From a virus, in IMG/VR virus record IMGVR_UViG_3300009620_000042, positions 1 to 26,257 of that record: a stretch of 26,257 nt of DNA; one strand, 5' to 3'. The first letter of the stretch is position 1; every line of letters begins with the position of its first letter. Shown piece after piece: positions 14,856 to 21,613 of the stretch. Below the pieces are notes generated by a model. The model was given only the letters and a program-made list of their open reading frames with translations. It did no database searches and was not told where the DNA came from. The translations under genes and the position numbers were made by a program.

Positions 14856-16816
14856 TACTGCTCCAATTGCTCCAGAATGTTATTTGTTATGCTTTGGGTA
14901 CTCTCTTTATTCTCCTGATGGTCCTGCGTTATATTACCCTCTATTGAAAATCTATAAGAGCCATATAATTCAGCCCCTTCAATATCATGCCTGTAATAGT
15001 TTTCTTTATCGTTGTATCTAAGTTGGTAGTACGCCCCTTTGAACTTGTCAATGCCACTAATCTTAAATGCATCAGGTGCGTGCGTCCATCCACTCTCCTG
15101 CGCAAAGTCATAGTCACTGGTGTATTCCGCCCCTTCTAGAGCGCTCAGCATGTTGTTGTAGAGCTGGTTGTATATGAATGTAAATCCCTCTATAACCTGT
15201 TGAGGTGAGGTGTATACTGAATCACCGAATCCAGTCATTTTTGTTTCAGCGAATGATCTTCTAAGAACGTCCGCCAGCATACGTCCAGTAGGCTGCCTGT
15301 CCCTTGCTAACGCCAGTCCAAGTGTAGTCTCGAATGTCATGAGTGCTGAACGGTCAGGGTTCTCAAGGATCATCTTCATGCTGTCCCACGTCACATATTC
15401 CGCCGCTGTTCCTGGATCAATCATTGTTTTACCGTCATCAGAATACCTAGCGCCTTCATTCTCTCCATATTTATTTGCATGATCCAGCCACACCCCTACT
15501 TTTCCGTTTGGAGTGTCCATGAGATAGTCAGCTCGTTCCGGTACTGTGCTTTCTTTTGCAAAATCACCCACTTGCCTCTCAAAATCTTTCATGTCACCAC
15601 CGCTTCCTGACGATACAGCGGCATTCATCAGTTGATTAAACAAGTCAAGCTTAGGTTGAATTATTCTTCCTGCTTCACCAATCGCGCCAAGGACAGTATC
15701 CCTATTTTCAATGATGGTAGGCATGATGAAGTCCGCCATTGTATCCAGTGTACGTTTCAAGTACTTGGCATACTTAAGTTGCTGATCCATTTGTGCTGGT
15801 GTCTTGAACGTCGCCTGTCCACCACCACCTGGATCTGAACGTTTAATTCCTTCCTTTGTCGCCGTTGTGTCAATGAATGTGAATCGGTCATATCCAAGCT
15901 GGCTGTTGATGTCCATGAGGTTTTGAATCTCAGGGCTTTTTCGGTAGAAAGTCTGCAATCTTTGTTTGTCAATAGGAATAGGGTCGCCATTACGGTCGTA
16001 TATCATTTCTCCCTTATCATTCTCTTTGTATATATTCTCGTAGACAACGGTGAACGGTCCACTACGATCATTCATCTTATCCAGTTCGGACATGTACATG
16101 TTAAGGGCTGCGGCTCCTATTTCTCTATCCGCCTTTCCTTTCTCCACTCCCATCTGGAATAGCGTTGGTGCCATTTGCATCCCTGCCTGTCCTACGACAT
16201 CGAAGAATCCTGCCACACCTTGCTGGTCCGTTCTTCCTGACATGAGTGCCGATCCAACCTGCAACAGCATCGCGAGTGACTGCATCTTCTGTCCCTCGTC
16301 GCCGTCACCCATGATCTGCCTTATGACATCCTTGTAACCTTCAATTCTTTTCAGGCTGTCATTGTCAATGAGTCCCGCATACATGTTTGACTGCTCCAGC
16401 AGAGCGGTATTGGTTGTCTCCGAATCCTCTATTGAATCACCTGTAGCGTTAGACTCTTCATGTGCTTCCGTATCTTCATCAACTATCTTATTCTTTTCCG
16501 TCTCAGGAAATGTAAGTAAATCATCTTCAGGAGGTTTTGTTTCTGTTGGTTTTTCCTCCACTATTTCATCTAGATCCAGCGTCTGCACCCTCTCCGGAAT
16601 GGTACCATATGCCGCGAGTGGTCCTCCAAGGGCGACTGCCTGCTTGAATCTTCCCTGATTGCCTGCAGCGGCGTCCATGTAGTTCTTTGCATAGGGACGT
16701 GCCCTTTCCGCCGCACGCGTGGCAAATTCCTGTGCCGTTCCAGTCATCCTGTAGGCCGATCTTGCGGCCTTGTTCAATATTGGTTTGAAAAGCGGTCTAA
16801 GAAATGGATTGCCCAT
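14855..16816 (-). CDS. Large unknown virion-associated protein (653 aa)
   Basis: Not recognised. Begins with a basic, alanine-rich helix (FLRPLFKPILNKAARSAYR), followed by an acidic, serine/threonine- and glutamate-rich disordered stretch (about 80-145), then a mostly helical body with MLLQVGSALMSG and GVAGFFDVVGQAG. No enzyme motif was found. The basic head and acidic linker suggest a structural or DNA-contacting role. Together with the 1139-aa protein directly downstream (TAATG overlap) it may form an internal or ejection complex. The start ATG is five bases after an AAGGAGGT that is part of the last codons of the preceding gene. Confidence 0.75.
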   Translation of the reverse strand: MGNPFLRPLFKPILNKAARSAYRMTGTAQEFATRAAERARPYAKNYMDAAAGNQGRFKQAVALGGPLAAYGTIPERVQTLDLDEIVEEKPTETKPPEDDLLTFPETEKNKIVDEDTEAHEESNATGDSIEDSETTNTALLEQSNMYAGLIDNDSLKRIEGYKDVIRQIMGDGDEGQKMQSLAMLLQVGSALMSGRTDQQGVAGFFDVVGQAGMQMAPTLFQMGVEKGKADREIGAAALNMYMSELDKMNDRSGPFTVVYENIYKENDKGEMIYDRNGDPIPIDKQRLQTFYRKSPEIQNLMDINSQLGYDRFTFIDTTATKEGIKRSDPGGGGQATFKTPAQMDQQLKYAKYLKRTLDTMADFIMPTIIENRDTVLGAIGEAGRIIQPKLDLFNQLMNAAVSSGSGGDMKDFERQVGDFAKESTVPERADYLMDTPNGKVGVWLDHANKYGENEGARYSDDGKTMIDPGTAAEYVTWDSMKMILENPDRSALMTFETTLGLALARDRQPTGRMLADVLRRSFAETKMTGFGDSVYTSPQQVIEGFTFIYNQLYNNMLSALEGAEYTSDYDFAQESGWTHAPDAFKISGIDKFKGAYYQLRYNDKENYYRHDIEGAELYGSYRFSIEGNITQDHQENKESTQSITNNILEQLEQ

Positions 16817-16818
16817 TT

Positions 16819-17850
16819 TTAACCTCCTTGCAAGTTCTGATAGCCCTGATATGCAGCGAGTCCTGTGATTCCGGTTCCAACGGCCTGTGCAAGCGGACTG
16901 GTTCCAGGCGATGTTCCCATCGCTGTCGCCATCGCGCTTGAAGGCATGCCTTGATAGATGTCGGAAACGAATCCCAATCGCTGGTATGGCTCATACGTTT
17001 GCTGTAACTGCTGTCTGTACTGTGCATCCAAGAACTGTTGTTGTGCTTGTTGCTGCACGGATCCTGATGCCATCAGTGACGCAATGTCTCCCTGTGCCTG
17101 TTGCTGCTGTTGTCCCCCTAATCCAGCCATTTGAGTTGCTGCCTGACCGTATCTCCCCATTTGTCCTGCAAATTGCTGTTGCGCCTGTTGTTGCGCTTGT
17201 CCATAATTCTGTGCCAATGACTGTCCCACTGTCTCTGCCTGCTGTCTTCCAAGCTCCGCAGCTTGAACTCCTTGCCTTGCTCCGCCAAACGATCCAACCT
17301 GTCCTGCCTGTGCGGCGGCCTGATTCTGTAATTTTTGGAACTGGCTTTCTATTCCAGCAGTGACGTGCTGTTGGTATGGATTCATATAATCCTGATATCC
17401 TACTTGGCCTGCCGTCTGCCCCGTTGGGTCATACGCCCCTGTTGCCGCCTGCGCATATTGTGACGCAGTGTTCAAGTAAGGCTGAAATGCTCCTAGTCCT
17501 GTTGTTGCAAGACCGAATGCCTGTGTTTGTTGAGGATTAAATGCTGCAACTTGCTGCTGTGGAATTTGAACTTGTCCTTCTGCCGCTCTTTGCCCCCTAG
17601 TTAGGTCTTCCCATTTAGTTCCTGGTGCATAAGCGCCTCCGGCAGGTCCTTGATATGTATATTTTCCAAAGTCTGGGTCACCAACCTTTGCTCCAGGGGT
17701 GGAAAGTTCCCATGGATTCTGTCCAAAGCGGGCATACTGCTGGGCAGTGCCCATCAACCCCATCTTCGCCGCTTCTATCTGTGGTGCGTCTCTTGTAAAC
17801 TGTGTCTGAAATTGTGTGCCACTTGGGCTTTCACCGCCGCCAAAACTCAT
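16819..17850 (-). CDS. Q/A/G-rich virion-associated protein
   Basis: Protein of 343 aa dominated by glutamine, alanine and glycine. The N-terminal third contains GGAYAPGTKWEDLT (71-84), a motif shared with the glycine-rich protein at 18680-19768. The middle holds repeated QAQQQ-type helices (about 165-275) with GSFGGARQGVQAAELGRQQA, predicting long amphipathic or coiled helices. I recall similar Q/A-rich proteins in marine phage virion clusters, but none with a defined job. Glutamine runs arise from the DNA as repeated CAG/CAA-type codons, yet no exact tandem repeat was seen. The start ATGA overlaps the GNAT stop by four bases. It could be a scaffold or internal virion protein. Confidence 0.75.
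   Translation of the reverse strand: MSFGGGESPSGTQFQTQFTRDAPQIEAAKMGLMGTAQQYARFGQNPWELSTPGAKVGDPDFGKYTYQGPAGGAYAPGTKWEDLTRGQRAAEGQVQIPQQQVAAFNPQQTQAFGLATTGLGAFQPYLNTASQYAQAATGAYDPTGQTAGQVGYQDYMNPYQQHVTAGIESQFQKLQNQAAAQAGQVGSFGGARQGVQAAELGRQQAETVGQSLAQNYGQAQQQAQQQFAGQMGRYGQAATQMAGLGGQQQQQAQGDIASLMASGSVQQQAQQQFLDAQYRQQLQQTYEPYQRLGFVSDIYQGMPSSAMATAMGTSPGTSPLAQAVGTGITGLAAYQGYQNLQGG
16822..16829 (-). promoter_or_regulatory. Ribosome binding site embedded in the preceding gene's end
   Basis: AAGGAGGT on the minus strand, encoding the last QGG codons of the Q-rich protein and serving the 653-aa protein that starts at 16816, five bases on. It firmly supports that start. Confidence 0.75.
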
Positions 17851-18299
17851 AATTTTCTCCTATAAGCGTTCGCAAAATGTTCCATACCTAGGCGTTTTGC
17901 CATCGCGTCAAATTTTTTTGTCTCATTGTCCGAAAGGCGTGGCTCGAAGTACACTTCTTGCGCTCCGTTCATCTTCGCCCAGTCCATAAATTTTCTCATC
18001 ATAAATATACCTGCCATTCCGTTTCGCTTCGTGGGTTCAACATATAGTTCAAGCTCCCTTGCAAACTTCTCACGGCTGAAGTTGTATTCCAACAGCCTTC
18101 CAACCATGAACCCAATCCTCTCTTCATCCTTCAGTGCAACGATCCCGAAATAGTTTGGATCATTGGTTGCGGTGTCTATGTATCTCGCCACCTTCTTCTT
18201 ATCATATTCAACCTCGCTCCAGTCTGACTCCTCATGGTGCTCCTTGGATACATACATCATCCACTCGAAGTCGTTAGGTTCCAAGAACCTCCATTCCAT
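17847..18299 (-). CDS. GNAT-family N-acetyltransferase
   Basis: Protein of 150 aa with the GNAT fold: an N-terminal strand EWRFLEPNDF, central beta strands YFGIVALKDEERIGFMVG (50-67), the acetyl-CoA strand and loop ELELYVEPTKRNGMAG (82-97), then helix MMRKFMDWAKMNGA and the final strand and helix KRLGMEHFANAY. The usual R/Q-x-x-G-x-G/A signature is here K-R-N-G-M-A, with lysine at the first position. It transfers acetyl from acetyl-CoA to an unknown amine. It lies between virion genes, joined by ATGA to the Q-rich protein. A virion or host protein may be the substrate; this is a guess. Confidence 0.85.
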   Translation of the reverse strand: MEWRFLEPNDFEWMMYVSKEHHEESDWSEVEYDKKKVARYIDTATNDPNYFGIVALKDEERIGFMVGRLLEYNFSREKFARELELYVEPTKRNGMAGIFMMRKFMDWAKMNGAQEVYFEPRLSDNETKKFDAMAKRLGMEHFANAYRRKL

Positions 18300-18302
18300 T
18301 AT

Positions 18303-18680
18303 CTACCCATGGTGCTTCCCGTATTTTTCACGTTTCTCCTTGGTTTCTTTTTGTTGCCTCTTCAGGGCTTCTTTTAACTTTTGTTTATCCTCTTTAGACT
18401 TGGCTTCTTTTTTAGCTTTAGCCTTTCCAGCTGCATATGCTACACCTGCAATGATAGCTCCCTTACCAATGTCTCTCGTAGTTTTCTTGATTTCTGGTAT
18501 TATTGGTCTTGCTTTTTCTGCTATCCTCGTTCCAGCAATTCCTTTAGGTTGTTTAATTCCTAAAGCTTCACTGGGTTTAATTGCTGGATAAGCTCCTTTT
18601 ACTCTTTTACCAAGCACTGGTGCTTTTTTTAAATGTTTTTTAAGGACTTTTCCCATTCCCCTTAATGCTGCGCCTGCCAT
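18303..18680 (-). CDS. Very basic lysine-rich protein
   Basis: Protein of 125 aa, extremely rich in lysine (for example KKHLKKAPVLGKRVKG near the start and KAKAKKEAKSKEDKQKLKEA towards the end), with a short alanine/glycine hydrophobic patch GAIIAGVAYAAG (about 74-85). The C-terminal third is a highly charged helix. It is not recognised. Such composition suits binding to DNA or a membrane, for example as a minor virion protein that contacts packaged DNA. It is coupled to the next upstream gene by TAATG and precedes the GNAT gene by only three bases; its lysines would be possible acetyl acceptors, though nothing proves this. Confidence 0.7.
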   Translation of the reverse strand: MAGAALRGMGKVLKKHLKKAPVLGKRVKGAYPAIKPSEALGIKQPKGIAGTRIAEKARPIIPEIKKTTRDIGKGAIIAGVAYAAGKAKAKKEAKSKEDKQKLKEALKRQQKETKEKREKYGKHHG

Positions 18681-19768
18681 TATATTACCTCCGACATGGT
18701 TTCTGATTCGGGATCGAGTACGTTCATAAGGTCGTACATTTGTCTAGCCCCTGCGTAGCGATCCCCACCACCCAGGTTTTCGACTGCCTTTGCAGTCATC
18801 ACGAACTCACCGTCAGACAGGTTCGCATTGATTGAATCCGATGTTCCAGTTCCCGGTCCACTGACACCGCCGCCATTTTCCAATGACGCTATGCCACCCT
18901 TGTTCCAGAATCCGCCACCAGTCGCCCACGGGTTTGTCATTTCCCCTTCGATCATCTCTTCAGGGACTCCGTACATCCATGCCAGTTCTTTTTTTCTTTT
19001 CTTTTGTGACTCTTCCCATTCCTCTTCCGGCGTCATTCTTCCGCCGTAGAGTGCCGCAGCCTGTGAGGCCGCCGTCGGTAGCCAGTTGGCCACTTGTTCT
19101 CCGCCGGTGAACACAGAAGCGCCTGACTGAGGGTCATACACTTGTTTCAACGGTGTAGTCTTGGAGAATATGTCCGCTCCAGGAAGTTCCCCACCTGTAA
19201 GTGCAGTTAAATCTATTGGTTTTTCACCAGGAATAGCGGAAGGTTTGGTATAACTTCCTTTTAAGACATCCCAAGGGGTCATTTTTTGAAATTCGTAACC
19301 CTTTTTTGGAACCATTCCTGTTATATCTTCCCACCTTTTTCCCCCTATTCCAGGGGCATAAGGTCCTCCAGCCGCTCCTGACGGCGTTCTAGTTCCCATC
19401 CATCTTCGTCCTGTTACTCCCATCTCTTCGGGAATTACATCGGCAAATTGCTGGTTGTATGCGTTCGCGCCTTGCGCAGCGCTCATGTAGGAGAACGGAA
19501 TTGACGCAAGTCCTGCGTACATCGCCGCCTTGCCTGGCCTTTTTGATCCGCTCAGCGCCGCCGTTCCGTATCCCATGGCTGACTGCATAAGCATGTTCCT
19601 CGCCATGGGGTTCATTCCACTAAACGCACTTCCAAGCCAACCTAACTTTCCACCTTGGCCCAACAGACTCGCCAATTTAGCGCTTCCCATAATGCCTGAT
19701 CCAACCATAGGTAGAAGGAATGGCAGAAACGGTTTCGCCTTCTTAAGTAGTTTGCTTAGGAATCCCAT
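18680..19768 (-). CDS. Glycine-rich virion protein with SDGEFVMTAKAV C-terminus
   Basis: Protein of 362 aa. N-terminus basic and hydrophobic (LLKKAKPFLPFLLPMVGSGI, 7-26), then glycine/alanine-rich helices. Residues 134-150 contain GGPYAPG...WEDIT, shared with the Q-rich protein. The last 74 residues carry NKGGIASLENGGG and SDGEFVMTAKAVENLGGG, a C-terminal motif that I recall in many marine phage and prophage proteins, followed by GARQMYDLMN. Such ends are thought to belong to structural or minor virion proteins, but the function is not known. Both neighbours abut directly (TAATG downstream, two bases upstream). Confidence 0.75.
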   Translation of the reverse strand: MGFLSKLLKKAKPFLPFLLPMVGSGIMGSAKLASLLGQGGKLGWLGSAFSGMNPMARNMLMQSAMGYGTAALSGSKRPGKAAMYAGLASIPFSYMSAAQGANAYNQQFADVIPEEMGVTGRRWMGTRTPSGAAGGPYAPGIGGKRWEDITGMVPKKGYEFQKMTPWDVLKGSYTKPSAIPGEKPIDLTALTGGELPGADIFSKTTPLKQVYDPQSGASVFTGGEQVANWLPTAASQAAALYGGRMTPEEEWEESQKKRKKELAWMYGVPEEMIEGEMTNPWATGGGFWNKGGIASLENGGGVSGPGTGTSDSINANLSDGEFVMTAKAVENLGGGDRYAGARQMYDLMNVLDPESETMSEVI

Positions 19769-19770
19769 TA

Positions 19771-20358
19771 TTATGATGCCATTAACTGATCAAATATTCT
19801 CAACAGTTCATCACCAGCAGGCTGTATTCCAGTACCACCCTGTCCAAGTGGGTGATTAGGATCATTTAAGTTTTTCCATATCAATTGTATTGTTCTGTTA
19901 CGGTCTGTCGTGCTCATGTCAGACAGTCCTGCTACATCAAAGGGTCCACCCCAAGGTGGCTCGGATGGATCTGGAAATGGTGGTGGAAATGGATCTGGAA
20001 ATGGTGGTGGAAATGGATCTCCTGGTCTTGGTGGCCATTGAGGTCCTCCCCACAATCGTGATGTGTTCATTCCACCCAGCATTGCATTAACCATATCATT
20101 CGCGCCGGATGCCCCTTGACCTCCGAATATACCACCCATACGATCACGTCCTATGTTTGGACTCCCTACAGGTACATTTGTCATTGGTCTTTCAAAGCCT
20201 GGTTGATTATATGTTCTGTCACCCATATTCAGGTATGTCGCTGGTTCCCTTCTTGCTGGTCCCGCACGATCAAATCCTATGTTGGGACGACTGTCGCCCG
20301 GCCGTACTCTTTGAGGGACAGAACCTGCCATTCTCATTATTCTATCGTCATAAACCAT
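19771..20358 (-). CDS. Proline-rich repeat protein with RPNIGFDRAGP motifs
   Basis: Protein of 195 aa, not recognised. The N-terminal part holds two related motifs, RPNIGFDRAGP (24-34) and SPNIGRDRMGG (66-76), like that of the protein at 10897-11436. The middle is a polyproline stretch built from the eight-residue unit PFPPPFPD repeated twice (about 113-130), encoded by an exact 24-bp tandem repeat. The C-terminal 60 residues look folded (TDRNRTIQLIWKNLNDPNHP, ...ELLRIFDQLMAS). Probably an extended linker between a short binding motif and a small helical domain. The start has GGGAG eight bases upstream. Confidence 0.7.
   Translation of the reverse strand: MVYDDRIMRMAGSVPQRVRPGDSRPNIGFDRAGPARREPATYLNMGDRTYNQPGFERPMTNVPVGSPNIGRDRMGGIFGGQGASGANDMVNAMLGGMNTSRLWGGPQWPPRPGDPFPPPFPDPFPPPFPDPSEPPWGGPFDVAGLSDMSTTDRNRTIQLIWKNLNDPNHPLGQGGTGIQPAGDELLRIFDQLMAS
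19967..20020. repeat. 24-bp tandem repeat, 2.25 copies
   Basis: An exact 24-base unit starting GGATCTGGAAATGG occurs at 19967-19990 and 19991-20014, with GGATCT again at 20015-20020. It keeps the reading frame of the proline-rich protein and encodes the PFPPPFPD units. Perfect identity implies a recent slippage expansion. Confidence 0.95.
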
Positions 20359-20370
20359 TTTGTTTTCTCC

Positions 20371-20604
20371 CTATGATGTTCCGCCGAATATGCCAGGTAA
20401 CTTGTTCACGCTGATCGCGACGTCCCTCCTTATGTCATTTTCTGTGGTATCAGTCGCAGGGTTGTTGATGTCGGTTTGCGCATCCTCTTCACTGGCGTAA
20501 ACCTCCCCTGTTGTGGCGTGCTTGACGGTGGTATTAGTTTCCACGTCGGGTGCCGTGATTATAGTCTTTCCGGCTGTCACGATTATGTCCTCTTTTATAG
20601 TCAT
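20371..20604 (-). CDS. Small unknown protein
   Basis: Protein of 77 aa, acidic and threonine-rich (TIKEDIIVTAGKTIITAPDVETNTTVKH), with a beta-forming first half and a DINNPATDTTENDIRRDV helix, ending in NKLPGIFGGTS. Not recognised. The frame extends to a TTG six codons upstream, but ATG 20604 has AAGGAGGA six bases before it and is preferred. It sits between the proline-rich protein and the duplicated beta-rich protein, both probably virion components; a virion or assembly role is possible. Confidence 0.65.
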   Translation of the reverse strand: MTIKEDIIVTAGKTIITAPDVETNTTVKHATTGEVYASEEDAQTDINNPATDTTENDIRRDVAISVNKLPGIFGGTS

Positions 20605-20610
20605 TTTTTG

Positions 20611-20618
20611 TCCTCCTT
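20611..20618 (-). promoter_or_regulatory. Ribosome binding site that fixes the 77-aa protein start
   Basis: AAGGAGGA on the minus strand, six bases before ATG 20604. It selects that ATG over the TTG at 20622, which lies upstream of this element and has no similar element at proper spacing. Confidence 0.7.
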
Positions 20619-20634
20619 GCAAGAATTATTATTA

Positions 20635-21297
20635 TTATCCAGGGTTCCCTATCTCAAGTATTGAAAAATGGGAGTGAAGATCATTCGCTGATCCCGGATG
20701 AAATGTGATATATTCACTTTCATCCATGACTTGAGGACGCGCACAAAACTCGGCAGCTAAACCAGCAGCTACTGTCCCCCCTAAATAAATAAAAGCAGTA
20801 TCACTTGAATCATTGAATTTTACATAAGTGGTACCCGAGGCGTTGCTTGTATCATCATTATGAATTAATACCGAACTAACTATGGCCTTCTTGGCCGTCG
20901 GAACGGTGTAAACTGTTACCGTATCAGTTGTTGTATAATCATTTCGCTTGGCGATGAACTTGTTGTTGACTCCCTGGTCCCTTTCCAAAATGGATAAATG
21001 CAGTGTTAACCTATTGGAGTCACCGGCGGTGGCTTTGATAATATCCCCTTCATTTAAAATTAAATTTCTAGCAAAAATGTCCGTTTCCACCAAGGCACTA
21101 ATTGTTGCTGCAGTTATAACAGAAAACACGTTCGCACTGGAATCCGTAATTGTGATTGTAAGGGTCGTTGCGTTGTTTGAAGTTTCAGAATACCTGAAAC
21201 TGTTAAGAAAAGCCGTCTTTTCATCCGGAACCGTATAAAGGGTCGTCGCGCTCGTTGTTGACAGGTTATATCTTTTTGTTACGTAATTGTGCGCCAT
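20635..21297 (-). CDS. Duplicated beta-rich virion protein
   Basis: Protein of 220 aa made of two related halves of about 109 residues. The first (8-105) has YTVPDEKTAFLNSF and ends HLSILE; the second (117-215) has YTVPTAKKAIVSSV and ends HFSILE. Each half is beta-strand rich (LTITITDSSANVF; TYVKFNDSSDTAFI), suggesting two stacked beta-sandwich domains. Not assigned to a named family; a head-decoration, tail or neck component is likely from its location upstream of the tail genes. The start has AGGA six bases upstream, contributed by the end of the 58-aa gene. Confidence 0.75.
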   Translation of the reverse strand: MAHNYVTKRYNLSTTSATTLYTVPDEKTAFLNSFRYSETSNNATTLTITITDSSANVFSVITAATISALVETDIFARNLILNEGDIIKATAGDSNRLTLHLSILERDQGVNNKFIAKRNDYTTTDTVTVYTVPTAKKAIVSSVLIHNDDTSNASGTTYVKFNDSSDTAFIYLGGTVAAGLAAEFCARPQVMDESEYITFHPGSANDLHSHFSILEIGNPG

Positions 21298-21474
21298 CTA
21301 CTGTCCTATGTACCATGCCAGTCGTTCCTGTTCCTCACGGAGCTGCTCCGGAGTGTAGGTGGAATTCAGTGCCTTGATTACCTGATCAAGCGCCTCGACC
21401 AGTTTGTTGAACTGATCGGGGTCCACCCTGTTCTCATACGACTGCGGCAGTACTGGTTGATCAATCTTTGACAT
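21298..21474 (-). CDS. Small unknown protein (58 aa)
   Basis: Reading the minus strand from ATG 21474 gives 58 residues: MSKIDQPVLPQSYENRVDPD and then a helical segment with FNKLVEALDQVIKALNSTY, ending EERLAWYIGQ-like (...QERLAWYIGQ). The stop TAG directly abuts the ATG of the duplicated beta-rich protein, and the start overlaps the 50-aa gene by 14 bp with AAGGAG ten bases upstream. This tight fit on both sides, rather than the sequence itself, supports it as a real gene. Possibly a small helical assembly factor or chaperone. Confidence 0.7.
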   Translation of the reverse strand: MSKIDQPVLPQSYENRVDPDQFNKLVEALDQVIKALNSTYTPEQLREEQERLAWYIGQ

Positions 21475-21613
21475 TGGTAATGTACTCCTTCGCCTTTTCC
21501 AGATCCTCGTCCGTCAGGTCCCCTTCGGGCTTGATGATGCGCGCGACTTTTATGAGGGTGTCCTGGTTATACATCAGGTAATGTCCTTTCATTGGTTTTT
21601 TTTCTATGTCCAT
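21461..21613 (-). CDS. Very small unknown protein (50 aa)
   Basis: Reading the minus strand from ATG 21613 gives 50 residues: MDIEKKPMKGHYLMYNQDTL, then IKVARIIKPEG and the acidic helix DLTDEDLEKAKEYITNVKD. The ATG overlaps the stop of the large tail protein as TAATG, with a G-rich stretch (GGGGGC) just before. It overlaps the 58-aa gene by 14 bp. Size, context and overlaps support it. No function is visible. Confidence 0.7.
   Translation of the reverse strand: MDIEKKPMKGHYLMYNQDTLIKVARIIKPEGDLTDEDLEKAKEYITNVKD

Noticed and set aside
19967-20020. 24-bp tandem repeats as iterons or an origin of replication
   Set aside because: They keep the reading frame and encode a regular proline-rich unit, so coding repeats explain them better.
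20605-20665. Promoter-like TTGAGA with TAATAA-type sequence ahead of the 77-aa gene
   Set aside because: The -10 is poor and overlaps a simple ATT repeat that creates such matches by chance.
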